DNA of 64,000 nucleotides from Enterobacter chengduensis (GCF_001984825.2 NZ_CP043318.1:2790001-2854000), one strand, 5' to 3'; counted from the stretch's first letter, positions 30,490 through 38,790 are shown. Notes: generated from the sequence alone by a model not told the origin. Made by a program: numbers and translations.

Positions 30490-32610
30490 TTAGTTCGGCC
30501 CGCCCTGCATCAACATGTTAAAGTTCCGGTTGTCGTTCGCTTCCACTTCAGAACGTACCAGATCCTTAACTTGTCCATCCTGCACTTTCACATTGACGTT
30601 AACGTTAAGCGGCTGGTTTAGCCATGCTGGCGGGGCCATCAGTGCGTTACCGTAGCCACCTGTAACCGTCGCTGTGGTTGGAGGGGTGAAGGTTGGAACA
30701 GCAACACGAACAGTCTGATCGAGTGCTGCGGTCTGTGCTGCCTGCTGGTTTGCGTTCTGCTGCTTTTCGTACCAACTGCCGGAGAATGCTTCCATGATGT
30801 CAGTCCACAGCGTAGGCCGATCCTTATTCTCCTGTACCTTGCGCTTAAACGCTTCCGGGTCTGCCTGAATCTGATCAAGGCGGTCATTCAGAGATACAGC
30901 GGCGATAATAGCCGGGAGGCCAAAGTTAACGCCACGGCCCGCGCCGATCGGCTTGGTGTTCTTTGGTGGGGTTCCCGGTTTGCCCGGCTTGCCTTCTTTA
31001 CCTGGCTTACCATCGCCCAGAGCTTCAGAAGCGGCTTCAATGCCACCAATAGCGGCGATCCCCTTCATGACTCCCAACAGTTTGGTAAGAGGGTTCAGCA
31101 TGGTGAGAACCCACTTGAAAGCCCCGCCCAACTTGTAAACAGAGCCAGCGAACAGAGCCACCCCGGCGGCGTATGCTGCCATTTCTCCCCAGGCTTTGAG
31201 CTGCTCCCCACTGATCCCCATTTTGGCGGCGTAATACTCAATCACACGGAAGGTAAAGATCACTGTGTCATGCAACTCTGTAAACGCATCTGTGGCACCT
31301 TCAACGATTTTCCCGGCGATATGCCCGAACATCTCAAAGGCTCCACCAGACCCGTCAATAGCGGCGCTGATTGAGTCGAAAGCGTTGGTTAATTCATTAC
31401 CGAAGCCAGAAGTGAAAAACACATTCATAGCGTTCTGCATACTGGTATTGAGGCGCTGCCATGATGCCCGGTTGGACTTCATCGCCTTATCAAGTGCGCC
31501 ACCCTGCCGGGCCGCTTCCTTCATCTGTTTAGCCACATGTGGGAGGATATCCTTAGAGAACAGCTTCCCGTCTTCCATCAGCTTAAACAAATCTTTCTCT
31601 GTCAGGTTGGTAACGCCTTTCATGTCGTTAAGAGCCTTAACGAACAGACCCACAGAGCCGGGTAATGCTTCCGCCAACTGGCCCTTCAATTCCTCAGACA
31701 TGACCTGGCCTTTAGCCATCATCTGGTTAAGGGCTTTCAAAGCGCGGCTGGCTTCATCGGCTGAAGCACCAGTTACAAGGCCCCATTCACTGGCACCCTC
31801 AAAGATGGATCGCATCTGGTCTTTAGGGAGTTTATCCCCAACAGAGGCGGCAAATTGTGTGTAATCCTTTGAGGTCTTCAGGAGGTCGAGGCCCAAACGG
31901 TTGGACTGTTCTTTGAGATACTCAAACTCTTTCCCGGCTTTCTCGGTGGAACCGGTGATCGCTGTCAGACCAGACATAGCGGATTCAAAATCCTGTCCGG
32001 TGGTCATGATCTTACCGGAGAGTGCCACAGTGGCGGCAATTGTGATCGCCCCGCCTGCCCCCTCGATCATTGAGGTGTCCAGTTTGTTTACTTTGGCGGT
32101 TACGGGAATTGTGGCTCCCCTCATACCTACCCGGCCTTGCTGGCGCATGGTTTGCTGAAGGCGTGACACTCGGGCGTTATATTCCTGCAATGCCATAGAC
32201 CCGGCGTGATACTGGCGGGTAAGCTGTCCAAACTCCTGGAGGTGTCCAGCACGTTGAGCCGGGGTCACGTTGGCGTTAGCCGCTGCGGTATTAAAGCGGA
32301 TGGCTTTAGCTCGGATTGTCTGGAGTTTGCGCTCCGCTCCGATCTGTGCTTTGGCTGCTTTGGCCTCTGCTGCCGCTTTGGCTTTGGCTTCTGCCAGTGC
32401 TGCTTTTGCGGCGGCGTCCTGCTGTTTCCGGCGGATCTTGGTGTAGGCGTTTTCCTCAAATTTCATCCGTAGAGGCTTCATTTTAGAGGAGACTTTATCC
32501 CACTCTTTCCCCACCTGTTTGATACGGTCAACGGTCTTTCTGTAACTCGCTGAATCTACAGTAAAAACTGTTCTATTGACGGTCTTGGTAATAATCACGT
32601 TACCGCTCAT
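30490..32610 (-). CDS. Phage tail tape-measure protein
   Basis: A 706-aa protein. It has an N-terminal Ala/Lys-rich coiled coil (about 40-110) and then a clear tape-measure core (about 195-400): GQDFESAMSGLTAITGSTEKA, RLGLDLLKTSKDYTQFAAS and MMAKGQVMSEELKGQLAEALPG. Hydrophobic segments (about 455-510) follow. A short collagen-like GKPGKEGKPGKPG run lies near 545, and a beta-rich C terminus after that. Tape-measure proteins set tail length and help DNA entry in siphophages and myophages. It is the last gene of a leftward operon; the tail tube, chaperone and tip genes that normally flank it are absent. At 706 aa it would specify a fairly short tail. Confidence 0.88.
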   Translation of the reverse strand: MSGNVIITKTVNRTVFTVDSASYRKTVDRIKQVGKEWDKVSSKMKPLRMKFEENAYTKIRRKQQDAAAKAALAEAKAKAAAEAKAAKAQIGAERKLQTIRAKAIRFNTAAANANVTPAQRAGHLQEFGQLTRQYHAGSMALQEYNARVSRLQQTMRQQGRVGMRGATIPVTAKVNKLDTSMIEGAGGAITIAATVALSGKIMTTGQDFESAMSGLTAITGSTEKAGKEFEYLKEQSNRLGLDLLKTSKDYTQFAASVGDKLPKDQMRSIFEGASEWGLVTGASADEASRALKALNQMMAKGQVMSEELKGQLAEALPGSVGLFVKALNDMKGVTNLTEKDLFKLMEDGKLFSKDILPHVAKQMKEAARQGGALDKAMKSNRASWQRLNTSMQNAMNVFFTSGFGNELTNAFDSISAAIDGSGGAFEMFGHIAGKIVEGATDAFTELHDTVIFTFRVIEYYAAKMGISGEQLKAWGEMAAYAAGVALFAGSVYKLGGAFKWVLTMLNPLTKLLGVMKGIAAIGGIEAASEALGDGKPGKEGKPGKPGTPPKNTKPIGAGRGVNFGLPAIIAAVSLNDRLDQIQADPEAFKRKVQENKDRPTLWTDIMEAFSGSWYEKQQNANQQAAQTAALDQTVRVAVPTFTPPTTATVTGGYGNALMAPPAWLNQPLNVNVNVKVQDGQVKDLVRSEVEANDNRNFNMLMQGGPN

Positions 32611-32984
32611 TATTCAGCCCCTTCCAGATTGATAGCCTTCAGGGTGCGCCCTGCTGCCTTGTTGATGATTACCCGGCGGTGACCTGCTGGCAGGTCTGCG
32701 GATTTGGTCAGGAGAGAGACCGGGCGACCGTTGGCGCTGTAGCCCTGATCCTTGTGACACAGAGCAATTCCCCGGCTCTTAATGGCGCGGCCCTTCTGGG
32801 CGCTGTCTGCGGCCTCTGTGGAGGCTTCCAACTGTGTACCGTACAGAGCAATAGCCTCGTCCAGGGAGAGATCGGCCTGTGCCTTGCGGAGTTCGTTCTG
32901 TTTGGTTGCCTCTTCGGCTTCCCGCTGGCGCTGTTTTGCCTGCTGGATTTCCAACTGTTTGACGAGGTTCTTAAATGCTTCCAT
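32610..32984 (-). CDS. Hypothetical protein (124 aa), coiled-coil N terminus
   Basis: The frame from ATG 32984 has AAGGA 12 nt upstream; the open frame continues to 33065 without a better start. Residues 1-45 are charged and Gln/Glu/Ala-rich (KQLEIQQAKQRQREAEEATKQ), predicting a coiled coil. The C-terminal half (VSLLTKSADLPAGHRRVIINKAAGR) is basic. It abuts the tape-measure gene, sharing one base. A scaffold-like or tail-chaperone-like role is possible from position, but I see no recognised family. Confidence 0.6.
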   Translation of the reverse strand: MEAFKNLVKQLEIQQAKQRQREAEEATKQNELRKAQADLSLDEAIALYGTQLEASTEAADSAQKGRAIKSRGIALCHKDQGYSANGRPVSLLTKSADLPAGHRRVIINKAAGRTLKAINLEGAE

Positions 32985-33121
32985 ATGAGAGAGAATCCTT
33001 ATCTGGCGAAAGGGTAAAAGAGAAAATAGATATTTACGAGGGCGTAGAGAATCCACAGGAACCAACGCCCAAAGGGAAGGAGTAATAATTTCACGGGGTC
33101 AGGCCCCGGCGGACCGGGGGA

Positions 33122-33694
33122 TTAAGAAACTTTTTTGGAGGAAATGATCACAGTTCGGAGTTCCTTCCGGCCTGCGCTGATAATCTTGCGTACTCGGGTC
33201 ATGCTGGTCCCCAACTTGTAAACCGGGTTGGCTACGTAGCGGGCCGCTCGGAGATTAGCCAAAACTTGATCATATGGAAGCATCTGATCCACAAGATAGC
33301 GGGCCGGGGCCACACGGGCGAGGGTCTCCACAGTTTTGATATTAATCCCCAACATTTCACCAATCATCTGATCAGGAAGATTGTCCGCTTTCATCTGCTG
33401 AATCATTACCGCCTTTTCCGGTAGAGTTAACGCAACCTTTTGATATTTTGCGGGATTGTATTCCCGTTTCATTCTCAAGGCATATGCTAACGACACATTG
33501 AACGCTGCACAGATTGCTTTGGCTGAATGTCCCAACACACACGCCCGCTTAATTCGAATGATTTGATCCGTAGTCAGGTTCTTCTCATCCATTGGTTGGC
33601 GCGGCTTACTGGTTGCCAGCTTGAGAGAAAGAGCCGCGATCTTTTCTTCCTCTTCCGGGGTTAATGCTTTCACTTCAGTTGTGATAATGCTCAA
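33122..33694 (-). CDS. Tandem helix-turn-helix protein, unknown
   Basis: A 190-aa basic protein with two helix-turn-helix-like segments: IIRIKRACVLGHSAKAICAAF (about 45-65) and MIQQMKADNLPDQMIGEMLG followed by INIKTVETLA (about 95-125). It is likely DNA-binding; a repressor or a small-terminase-like DNA recogniser are both possible and cannot be separated by eye. GGAGATTCTC precedes the ATG. It is part of the leftward operon. Confidence 0.65.
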   Translation of the reverse strand: MSIITTEVKALTPEEEEKIAALSLKLATSKPRQPMDEKNLTTDQIIRIKRACVLGHSAKAICAAFNVSLAYALRMKREYNPAKYQKVALTLPEKAVMIQQMKADNLPDQMIGEMLGINIKTVETLARVAPARYLVDQMLPYDQVLANLRAARYVANPVYKLGTSMTRVRKIISAGRKELRTVIISSKKVS

Positions 33695-33779
33695 GAGAAT
33701 CTCCTATCAGGGGTTGACTTCAAACAGAAAACTTGACACAATGCGGATAATTGGGGATTTTATTTGAAATTTAACAGAA

Positions 33780-34427
33780 TCAAAAAGCTGGGTCTAAATC
33801 CCAATCTCTGGACGGCTCTTTGATCTCTCCCCTTGGGTATGGCGTCACCGCTGACACCCCCACAGGAACCACCTCCCCCGGTTGGGGGGCTGTCTGCTCC
33901 ACCTTCTCACTGTAGACCGTCATCAATGTGATCGGCGCGGCAGGTCCTGGTGTTGCTGGCACAATCTCAGGCGCTTCTGTAGGCTCCGCTGTGTGGTTGG
34001 GTTCCTGCATCTCTTCCGGGGCTGCTGTGGCCCGCTGTAGACGTGTGGCGGACGGCTTAGGCGTAGGCGCTGCTTCTTCCGTGTTAGCTTCGACAATAGG
34101 CAGGCACACCAACAGATCCACATCATGCGGGCCACGTCCGACACACTCGATCAGACCTGCCTTTTTCAAAGCGCCGATCACGTTGCGGGCCGTTCTCAGT
34201 GAGCACATGAGAAAATCAGCTAATTCCGCCTGACCAAAAGCGGACGGCATCCCCTGCTTAACGTGACCGTTAGCCATACGCTGATCACGGTTGAATGAAG
34301 CGATCAAGTCGTATGTCAGAACCATCTCTAAAGAGACTTTTACGCCGTTGTACGTTTTCAAGCGGCGCAAGGTTCGGGACGTTTTCACAAAGTCTTTGGA
34401 GTAGAGCTTATTTAGAAATTCGGTCAT
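33780..34427 (-). CDS. Winged-helix protein, possible replication or regulatory protein
   Basis: A 215-aa protein whose N-terminal half (1-112) resembles HTH_36-type winged helices of phage and plasmid replication initiators: GQAELADFLMCSLRTARNVI followed by GALKKAGLIECVG. The C-terminal half is Pro/Ala/Glu/Thr-rich and probably disordered. It overlaps the upstream 63-aa gene by 20 nt. With the iteron-like repeats at 35865 it could form a replication module, though repressor function is equally possible. Confidence 0.6.
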   Translation of the reverse strand: MTEFLNKLYSKDFVKTSRTLRRLKTYNGVKVSLEMVLTYDLIASFNRDQRMANGHVKQGMPSAFGQAELADFLMCSLRTARNVIGALKKAGLIECVGRGPHDVDLLVCLPIVEANTEEAAPTPKPSATRLQRATAAPEEMQEPNHTAEPTEAPEIVPATPGPAAPITLMTVYSEKVEQTAPQPGEVVPVGVSAVTPYPRGEIKEPSRDWDLDPAF

Positions 34428-34599
34428 TGTGGGAATCCTTAACAGAATCGGAATTAACGGTTTTCAAAAACTGGCTGACTGCTTTCTTAACAATGCTGTG
34501 AACGCTGCCATGTTCACGGGTGGAGGCCAACGCGAAAAGCTGCTCCATCACATAGGGGTCGAAGCTGATCCCCAACTCTTTATTTTTACTCACAGGCAA
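34408..34599 (-). CDS. Small ribbon-helix-helix-like protein
   Basis: A 63-aa protein (MPVSKNKELGISFDPYVMEQL...). The pattern KELGISFDPYVMEQLFALAST followed by HSIVKKAVSQFLKT looks like a ribbon-helix-helix (CopG/Arc-type) DNA-binding fold. It overlaps both neighbours (10 nt upstream, 20 nt downstream), so it is translationally coupled. Probably an operon regulator. Confidence 0.6.
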   Translation of the reverse strand: MPVSKNKELGISFDPYVMEQLFALASTREHGSVHSIVKKAVSQFLKTVNSDSVKDSHNDRISK

Positions 34600-34841
34600 A
34601 TCTCCTTTAATTCTGCGATGTCTTCAGCGGTGAGGTTGAGGCCGAACCAATCACCCCACCATGACGCCGGGGCGGTGATCGCCGGGTTGCCAATCGTCAC
34701 CATTCTGGACGGCCGGAGATGCGTCAACATTTCGTAAATATCATCGTACAGGGTGGGGTCCAACTGGTTGATCGTCTGCTGTGCATACGCTGACAACACA
34801 GGGGAATCACTCAAATCAACATAAGGCTGATATTTGCTCAT
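34590..34841 (-). CDS. Hypothetical protein (83 aa)
   Basis: An acidic soluble protein (MSKYQPYVDLSDSPVLSAY...). It has a Trp-rich centre (APASWWGDWFGLNLTAEDIAE) and no membrane segment or cysteine apart from one near the C terminus. It is not recognised. GAGAGG precedes the ATG and the gene overlaps the next by 10 nt. It is the second gene of the leftward operon. Confidence 0.6.
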   Translation of the reverse strand: MSKYQPYVDLSDSPVLSAYAQQTINQLDPTLYDDIYEMLTHLRPSRMVTIGNPAITAPASWWGDWFGLNLTAEDIAELKEICL

Positions 34842-34870
34842 TGTTTCCTCTCCAAAAAGTAAATGAATAA

Positions 34871-35296
34871 TTAGTGAACGATAACGGGCAACTCTCCGGT
34901 GATACGCTCAAACTGATCCGCCGCTTGCAGCATGATAAAGGCCATCACTTCGTCGTATTCCATCGGGACGCCTTTAGCCTCAAAGAGGGATTGGAACGCC
35001 AGCACAATGGAGGCTTGCATGTCTGTAGACTTGGAAGCGAACAGCGAAACGGCTGCTTTAACTTCAAGTGCTTTCTCTGCGTCCATCTCGGTGACCTTTG
35101 CAGCGATACGTTGAGACTGACGGAGAACGCCAGAGGCTTTTGATTTGGTTAACTCAAGAGCCTTACCGATTGCTTCCGCTTCTTCCATACGCCCGGCGGC
35201 TTTGAATCGGCTACGCTGTGCTTGAAGAGTTGAGCGACTCAAATCACGCTGGTCGATTCGATCAACCATTCTTTCAACATCGAGATAAATACTCAT
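34871..35296 (-). CDS. Hypothetical alpha-helical protein (141 aa), first gene of the leftward operon
   Basis: A highly helical, charged protein (MSIYLDVERMVDRIDQRDLS...) with Ala/Glu/Lys-rich heptad-like stretches. It is not recognised. AAGAGGG stands upstream of the ATG. It starts the seven-gene leftward series (141 aa, 83 aa, 63 aa RHH, 215 aa wHTH, 190 aa HTH, 124 aa, tape measure). The promoter must be in the region just beyond 35296. Confidence 0.6.
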   Translation of the reverse strand: MSIYLDVERMVDRIDQRDLSRSTLQAQRSRFKAAGRMEEAEAIGKALELTKSKASGVLRQSQRIAAKVTEMDAEKALEVKAAVSLFASKSTDMQASIVLAFQSLFEAKGVPMEYDEVMAFIMLQAADQFERITGELPVIVH

Positions 35297-35615
35297 TGCA
35301 AACCCTCTTTTTATTGGTTATAATTCCAAGGAGGAAATCATTAATCGCATCACACCCTGTCAACAGTACTTATTTTATCCTGGATTGCATGAAATTGCAA
35401 ATTTATTTTTGCGTTTTGTTGCATCTGTGCTATGGGGTGAGGTTCGGGAGGGGGTGAGCCGTACAGTGGTTCTGAGGGCTACCCTGTTGATGTGGGTTAC
35501 CCAATACATTTAAACGCCGCGTGGGGCGTCTTGTGTGTCCTCTATAGCGGCTATAGGTATGAGACTCCGCGCCGGGCACCCCCACCCCGCCGCCCCGCCG
35601 CCCAGATGTCACGAT

Positions 35616-35673
35616 TTCCCAAAGGCAGAAAAGAAACTCGCTGGAGCGAGTTCTGTTTCTGCTATTCCCAAAG
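35616..35673. repeat. 38-nt hairpin flanked by TTCCCAAAG direct repeats
   Basis: Arms at 35625-35642 and 35645-35662 pair over 16 of 18 positions. TTCCCAAAG occurs immediately on the left (35616-35624) and two bases beyond the right arm (35665-35673). A hairpin with flanking direct repeats resembles a miniature inserted element or a structured cis-acting site. Confidence 0.6.
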
Positions 35674-35742
35674 AGTCGAACCTGTGGAAGGTTCTCTCCC
35701 AAGATACGGGAACAGGGTTCCCTGTCTAAAGCGTCTGATCTC

Positions 35743-35758
35743 TTGATTGTTCAATCAA
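35743..35758. promoter_or_regulatory. Perfect 16-bp palindrome, candidate operator
   Basis: TTGATTGTTCAATCAA is a perfect dyad of two 7-bp arms around TT. A homodimeric regulator such as the HTH or RHH proteins of this element could bind it. Confidence 0.4.
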
Positions 35759-35864
35759 TAATTAACACTCACACTCTCTTAAAGGTCTTGACCTGGCCCT
35801 CAAGGGCGCAAGCCCTCTTATCAGAAGGTGTGTTAACAAGGGTTCATCTTGTTAATCTTATTGT

Positions 35865-35967
35865 AGGCAGATTTTGCCTGACTTCGGCTATTGGTTTAGG
35901 CAGATTTTGCCTGACTTTAGAAGTTGGGCAGGAATTACCGGATCAGCAAGTTAGGCAGATTTTGCCT
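35865..35967. repeat. Iteron-like repeats AGGCAGATTTTGCCT
   Basis: Three perfect copies start at 35865, 35898 and 35953; the first two extend to a 20-bp match ending GACTT. A degenerate copy lies at 35926. Starts are spaced 33, 28 and 27 bp. Each copy is itself a dyad (AGGCA...TGCCT). They could be replication iterons or repeated operators. Confidence 0.7.
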
Positions 35968-36133
35968 AAGCTGCCCCACCGGGTCCATATTGACCCCGGA
36001 TCAATCTCCTGATCGGTACGCCAATCTGACATACCCCGGAAAATATTTCCGCCCGGAAGATTCTTCCTCCCCGGGAGTGAGCCACACAGGCGACACTCCA
36101 CGCTGTGGGAAAACAGGCCCCGGCCTAAAATCT

Positions 36134-36270
36134 GGACCCGGAGGGTGAGCGTAGCGAAAGGTTTTAAGATCATATAATAACGAAAGAAATAATTAATTGT
36201 GGAAACAATTGGTTATTGAATGAGTTATTATATAGATCAATAAGACGGACCCGGAGGGCGAGCGTAGCGA
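36134..36270. repeat. Two copies of a 24-bp sequence, the second in a clear stem
   Basis: Each copy begins GGACCCGGAGGG and ends GAGCGTAGCGA, at 36134-36157 and 36247-36270, with one difference (T/C). The second is enclosed by AATAAGAC and GTCTTAT; the first has a weaker, different pairing (CCTAAAAT / GGTTTTAAG). A conserved loop on unlike stems suggests a structured DNA or RNA element. Confidence 0.55.
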
Positions 36271-36435
36271 GGTCTTATATATCTATTATTGTTTAGTGTG
36301 CCTTTCAGGGCTACATGGTTTGTTGTCAAAAGTGCCAGCACGACACCCCCGCCTATCAATAAATATTGTACAGGTCCGCCCCTAGCACGACGCCCACTTA
36401 ACACACCAAACAGCACAATGCAATTAATTTTTATT

Positions 36436-36454
36436 GCAAATGATAATCATTCGT
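36436..36454. promoter_or_regulatory. Fur-box-like site
   Basis: GCAAATGATAATCATTCGT matches 14 of 19 positions of the Fur consensus, including the full central AATGATAATCATT. No clear gene starts nearby, so the regulated transcript is unknown. Confidence 0.45.
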
Positions 36455-37153
36455 GTTAAACTAATATACATGGTGTGGGATGTGGTGAGCATATCGAAAT
36501 TACCGTTTTGCAACTTGCCGCCTCACACCTTACAGAGAAAGGGTTTTAGCCAACCTTCAGGATCTGTAAAAGAGAGCCGGGCGGACTTCTCCCCCGCCCC
36601 GGCCCTCACCCAAAGCGTTCTTTCAACTCCACTTGCCAGAATGCTTTGTGTGCGGTCCTCTCCTCAAGTTCCGCCAGTTGATGACACTCCTACGATTCAA
36701 AACGCCTCTAATCATAAGCCTTGTGCCACAGGGCTTATTCTAAAGCGTCGCTAACTGCGGCTCTTCAGAATACAAGCGTATTCTCCTTCGATTGTATTGG
36801 CTCCTTCCACGGGGTCCACAGTTGGGCCGGGAGTGGTTACCCGGTTGCAACGATAAACTATTGATTTGCTTCGATGGTTTCCGGCGTGTTTTGGTTCACG
36901 CCGTTTTCCTCTGTGGCTTCTTTGCTGAACCATGAAAGCAAATCATGTAAGGCTCTGAGGCTACACAGGAAAACAAGTGATCAGACAGTAAGTTACATTG
37001 CCTTCTCCCGGTTTCTCCTTTCCGGGTTCTTTTTTGTGGTTATTTCCCCATCGGCTGGCGGTTGCTCCCGTGACGCTGGCGGGTGAGTGACCACAAAAAA
37101 GAGGTTTACACCTCCCCCCACCCTGCGAGGGTGAGAGAGAGCCAGATTAGAAA

Positions 37154-37180
37154 GGGCGGCGCGGATGCCGCCCTCTTCTA
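37154..37180 (+). terminator. Terminator-like hairpin upstream of the capsid operon
   Basis: GGGCGGC / GCCGCCC with a 6-nt loop is followed by TCTTCTATT. It lies 130 bp before the decoration gene, so it may isolate or attenuate the capsid operon. Confidence 0.5.
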
Positions 37181-37308
37181 TTCAGCCCACAGCCTCCCAT
37201 CTTCCAATAATTCGGATTGTCCTCTGTGGCGGTCCTTATATCCGGTGCAACGCCGGATCACCCTGTGGACTCTCTCCACGTCTAAAACCCTCCATAAGGA
37301 AAACCTTT

Positions 37309-37680
37309 ATGAAAACTTCCGAGCGCTACCCGGTAACGCAAGGTGACGTAATCGTGAATTACGCCTCCAGCCTGTTTGACCGCACCGAAGTAACCGCCCC
37401 AAGCCTCCCGGCTGACGTCTACTGTGGCGATATTCTGGACAGCAAAACTTTTGCCCTGTTCGACTCCGCCGCCGCTGACGCTGGCAAGCCGATCATTAAC
37501 CTTTCCAATATGTCCGCCGATGGCAAGCCCAAAACGCTGGTTATCGTGGATCGCCATGTTGTGATTACCGATTTTGCCCTACGTGCTAAAGACGCCGCGA
37601 GCAAAAAAGCCGCACTGGAAGCGCTGACAGCCTCCGGTGAGATTCGCCTGGCAGTTAACGCCGATTACTTCAAAGCATAA
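37309..37680 (+). CDS. Head-decoration-like protein
   Basis: A 123-aa protein directly upstream of the major capsid gene, where lambda-type phages place gpD. The segment ADVYCGDILDSKTFALFDSA (about 35-54) and the later beta-rich part (KTLVIVDRHVVITDFALR) fit the decoration-protein pattern of G-x-V/I-L-x-x-x-x-x-x-x-y-d, but similarity is moderate. AAGGA precedes the ATG. No protease or scaffold gene lies upstream. Confidence 0.65.
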   Translation: MKTSERYPVTQGDVIVNYASSLFDRTEVTAPSLPADVYCGDILDSKTFALFDSAAADAGKPIINLSNMSADGKPKTLVIVDRHVVITDFALRAKDAASKKAALEALTASGEIRLAVNADYFKA

Positions 37681-37692
37681 GGAAATCACACA

Positions 37693-38712
37693 ATGGCTAT
37701 TGATTTTAAACAATTCGAAACTCTGGACACTGTAGCGGCGATCAGAGATGTGGCAGCAGGTAATTACCTGATCTCTGATCTGGGTATCTTCTCCGATGTT
37801 AACTCAACCACTCCAAACGCCCAGATTGTGGATATTGTGGAAACTCAGGTTAGTGAACTGGAACAGGTTTCCCGCTATGGCACCGAAGTAAACGCGATCA
37901 AGATGGATAAAACCATTCTGCGTGACCAGGAGATCCCACACTATGCCACCGAGGCGGACGTAAAAACCGCTGACTGGCAAGGCCTGGTAAGCCCGGCTAA
38001 CCCGGATCAGGTTGCGGCTATCTCTGAAGTGATCGCCGATAAAGCTATCCGTATGCGTAACTATCATCTGGAAACAGTTGAAAGCACACTGGCCCGCGCC
38101 CTGTTTAAACAGGAAGCGAAAGCGGCTAAAACGGATGACGGCGACGTAGATTTTAACGCTGTGTTTGGTACTGCTCCGCTGAACTTTGAGCTGGACGGAT
38201 CAGCAGGCGCTAACGTCTATGCACAGCTTGCGAAGATTCGCCGCATGTTGGTTAAAGAGTACGGCGCGAGCCGATCCTATCTGGATCGCTTCTATTGCTT
38301 CTGCTCCCCGGATCTGTATGACGTACTGGCGAGCCACCCGGAAGTAACCAGCCTGATCACCAATAAGGTGGCGGAAGCTGCAAAAGGCGCTCTGATCCCG
38401 ATTGACACTGCGGGTTATGACTCCTTCAGCATTGGCAACATTACTTTCATTCTGGCGGACGATGACCGCTACGAAATCGAAGAAGGTTCCGGCCTGTTCG
38501 TTCCAAAGTTCAATACAGCAGATCGTAACCCGTTCAAACTGGTACACGGCCCGGCGTCCCGTAATCAGGATATTGCCGCTAAAGGCGTGATCAGCCCTTA
38601 CTACCAGAAAGTAATGACTGACCGTTACGGCATGGTGACAGTTCACCAGGAGGCGAGCTTCATTCCTCTGAACCTGCGCCCGAACTACATGCTGAACGTC
38701 AAGCTGAAGTAA
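37693..38712 (+). CDS. Phage major capsid protein (lambda gpE-like family)
   Basis: A 339-aa protein resembling the lambda gpE capsid family: a spread of acidic and alanine-rich helices, DLGIF/NAQIVDIVE near the start, and the C-terminal pattern YQKVMTDRYGMVTVHQEASF followed by IPLNLRPNYMLNVKLK. HK97-fold shells are built from this family. AAGGAAATCACACA gives a normal ribosome-binding site. The frame is intact with even codon use and no stop, so the gene looks under selection. Portal, terminase, protease and connectors are not found nearby. Confidence 0.83.
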   Translation: MAIDFKQFETLDTVAAIRDVAAGNYLISDLGIFSDVNSTTPNAQIVDIVETQVSELEQVSRYGTEVNAIKMDKTILRDQEIPHYATEADVKTADWQGLVSPANPDQVAAISEVIADKAIRMRNYHLETVESTLARALFKQEAKAAKTDDGDVDFNAVFGTAPLNFELDGSAGANVYAQLAKIRRMLVKEYGASRSYLDRFYCFCSPDLYDVLASHPEVTSLITNKVAEAAKGALIPIDTAGYDSFSIGNITFILADDDRYEIEEGSGLFVPKFNTADRNPFKLVHGPASRNQDIAAKGVISPYYQKVMTDRYGMVTVHQEASFIPLNLRPNYMLNVKLK

Positions 38713-38721
38713 TTCAGAATG

Positions 38722-38746
38722 CCCCCGGCTCCGGCTGGGGGTTATC
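38722..38746 (+). terminator. Hairpin after the capsid gene
   Basis: CCCCCGGC / GCTGGGGG with a short loop is followed by TTATCCCTT. It is a plausible weak terminator for the capsid operon. Confidence 0.5.
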
Positions 38747-38790
38747 CCTTCCGGTCATATTCATTTTTACTTTTATTTTTGAGGTGACAC

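Larger units (their letters stand above)
35297..37308. other. 2.0-kb non-coding region between divergent operons, rich in dyads and repeats
   Basis: Open frames of 60-106 codons exist but lack ribosome-binding sites, plausible composition or recognisable domains. The region holds a 38-nt hairpin with 9-bp direct repeats (35616-35673), GGGAAC/GTTCCC (35708), the 16-bp palindrome TTGATTGTTCAATCAA (35743), iteron-like repeats (35865-35967), two copies of a 24-bp sequence (36134, 36247), a Fur-box-like site (36436) and a terminator-like hairpin before the capsid operon (37154). It looks like a control, origin or packaging region. Confidence 0.55.

Noticed and set aside
30404..30520. Short frame MKQEQVRLAVQQAEREK... 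over the terminator
   Set aside because: It runs through the terminator hairpin and into the complement of the tape-measure gene; probably chance, though its start has a fair ribosome-binding site.
35660..35725. tRNA-like T-arm (GGTTCGACTC on the minus strand)
   Set aside because: The arm does not pair properly and no acceptor, D or anticodon stems surround it.
35865..35967. CRISPR array
   Set aside because: The repeats are 15-20 bp, dyadic, with spacers of unequal short length, and no cas gene exists; they are iteron- or operator-like.
36434..37346. Open frames of 60-106 codons in the 2-kb non-coding region
   Set aside because: They lack convincing ribosome-binding sites and have composition of translated non-coding DNA (Ser/Pro/Leu/Arg-rich, no domains); they overlap one another and the hairpins.
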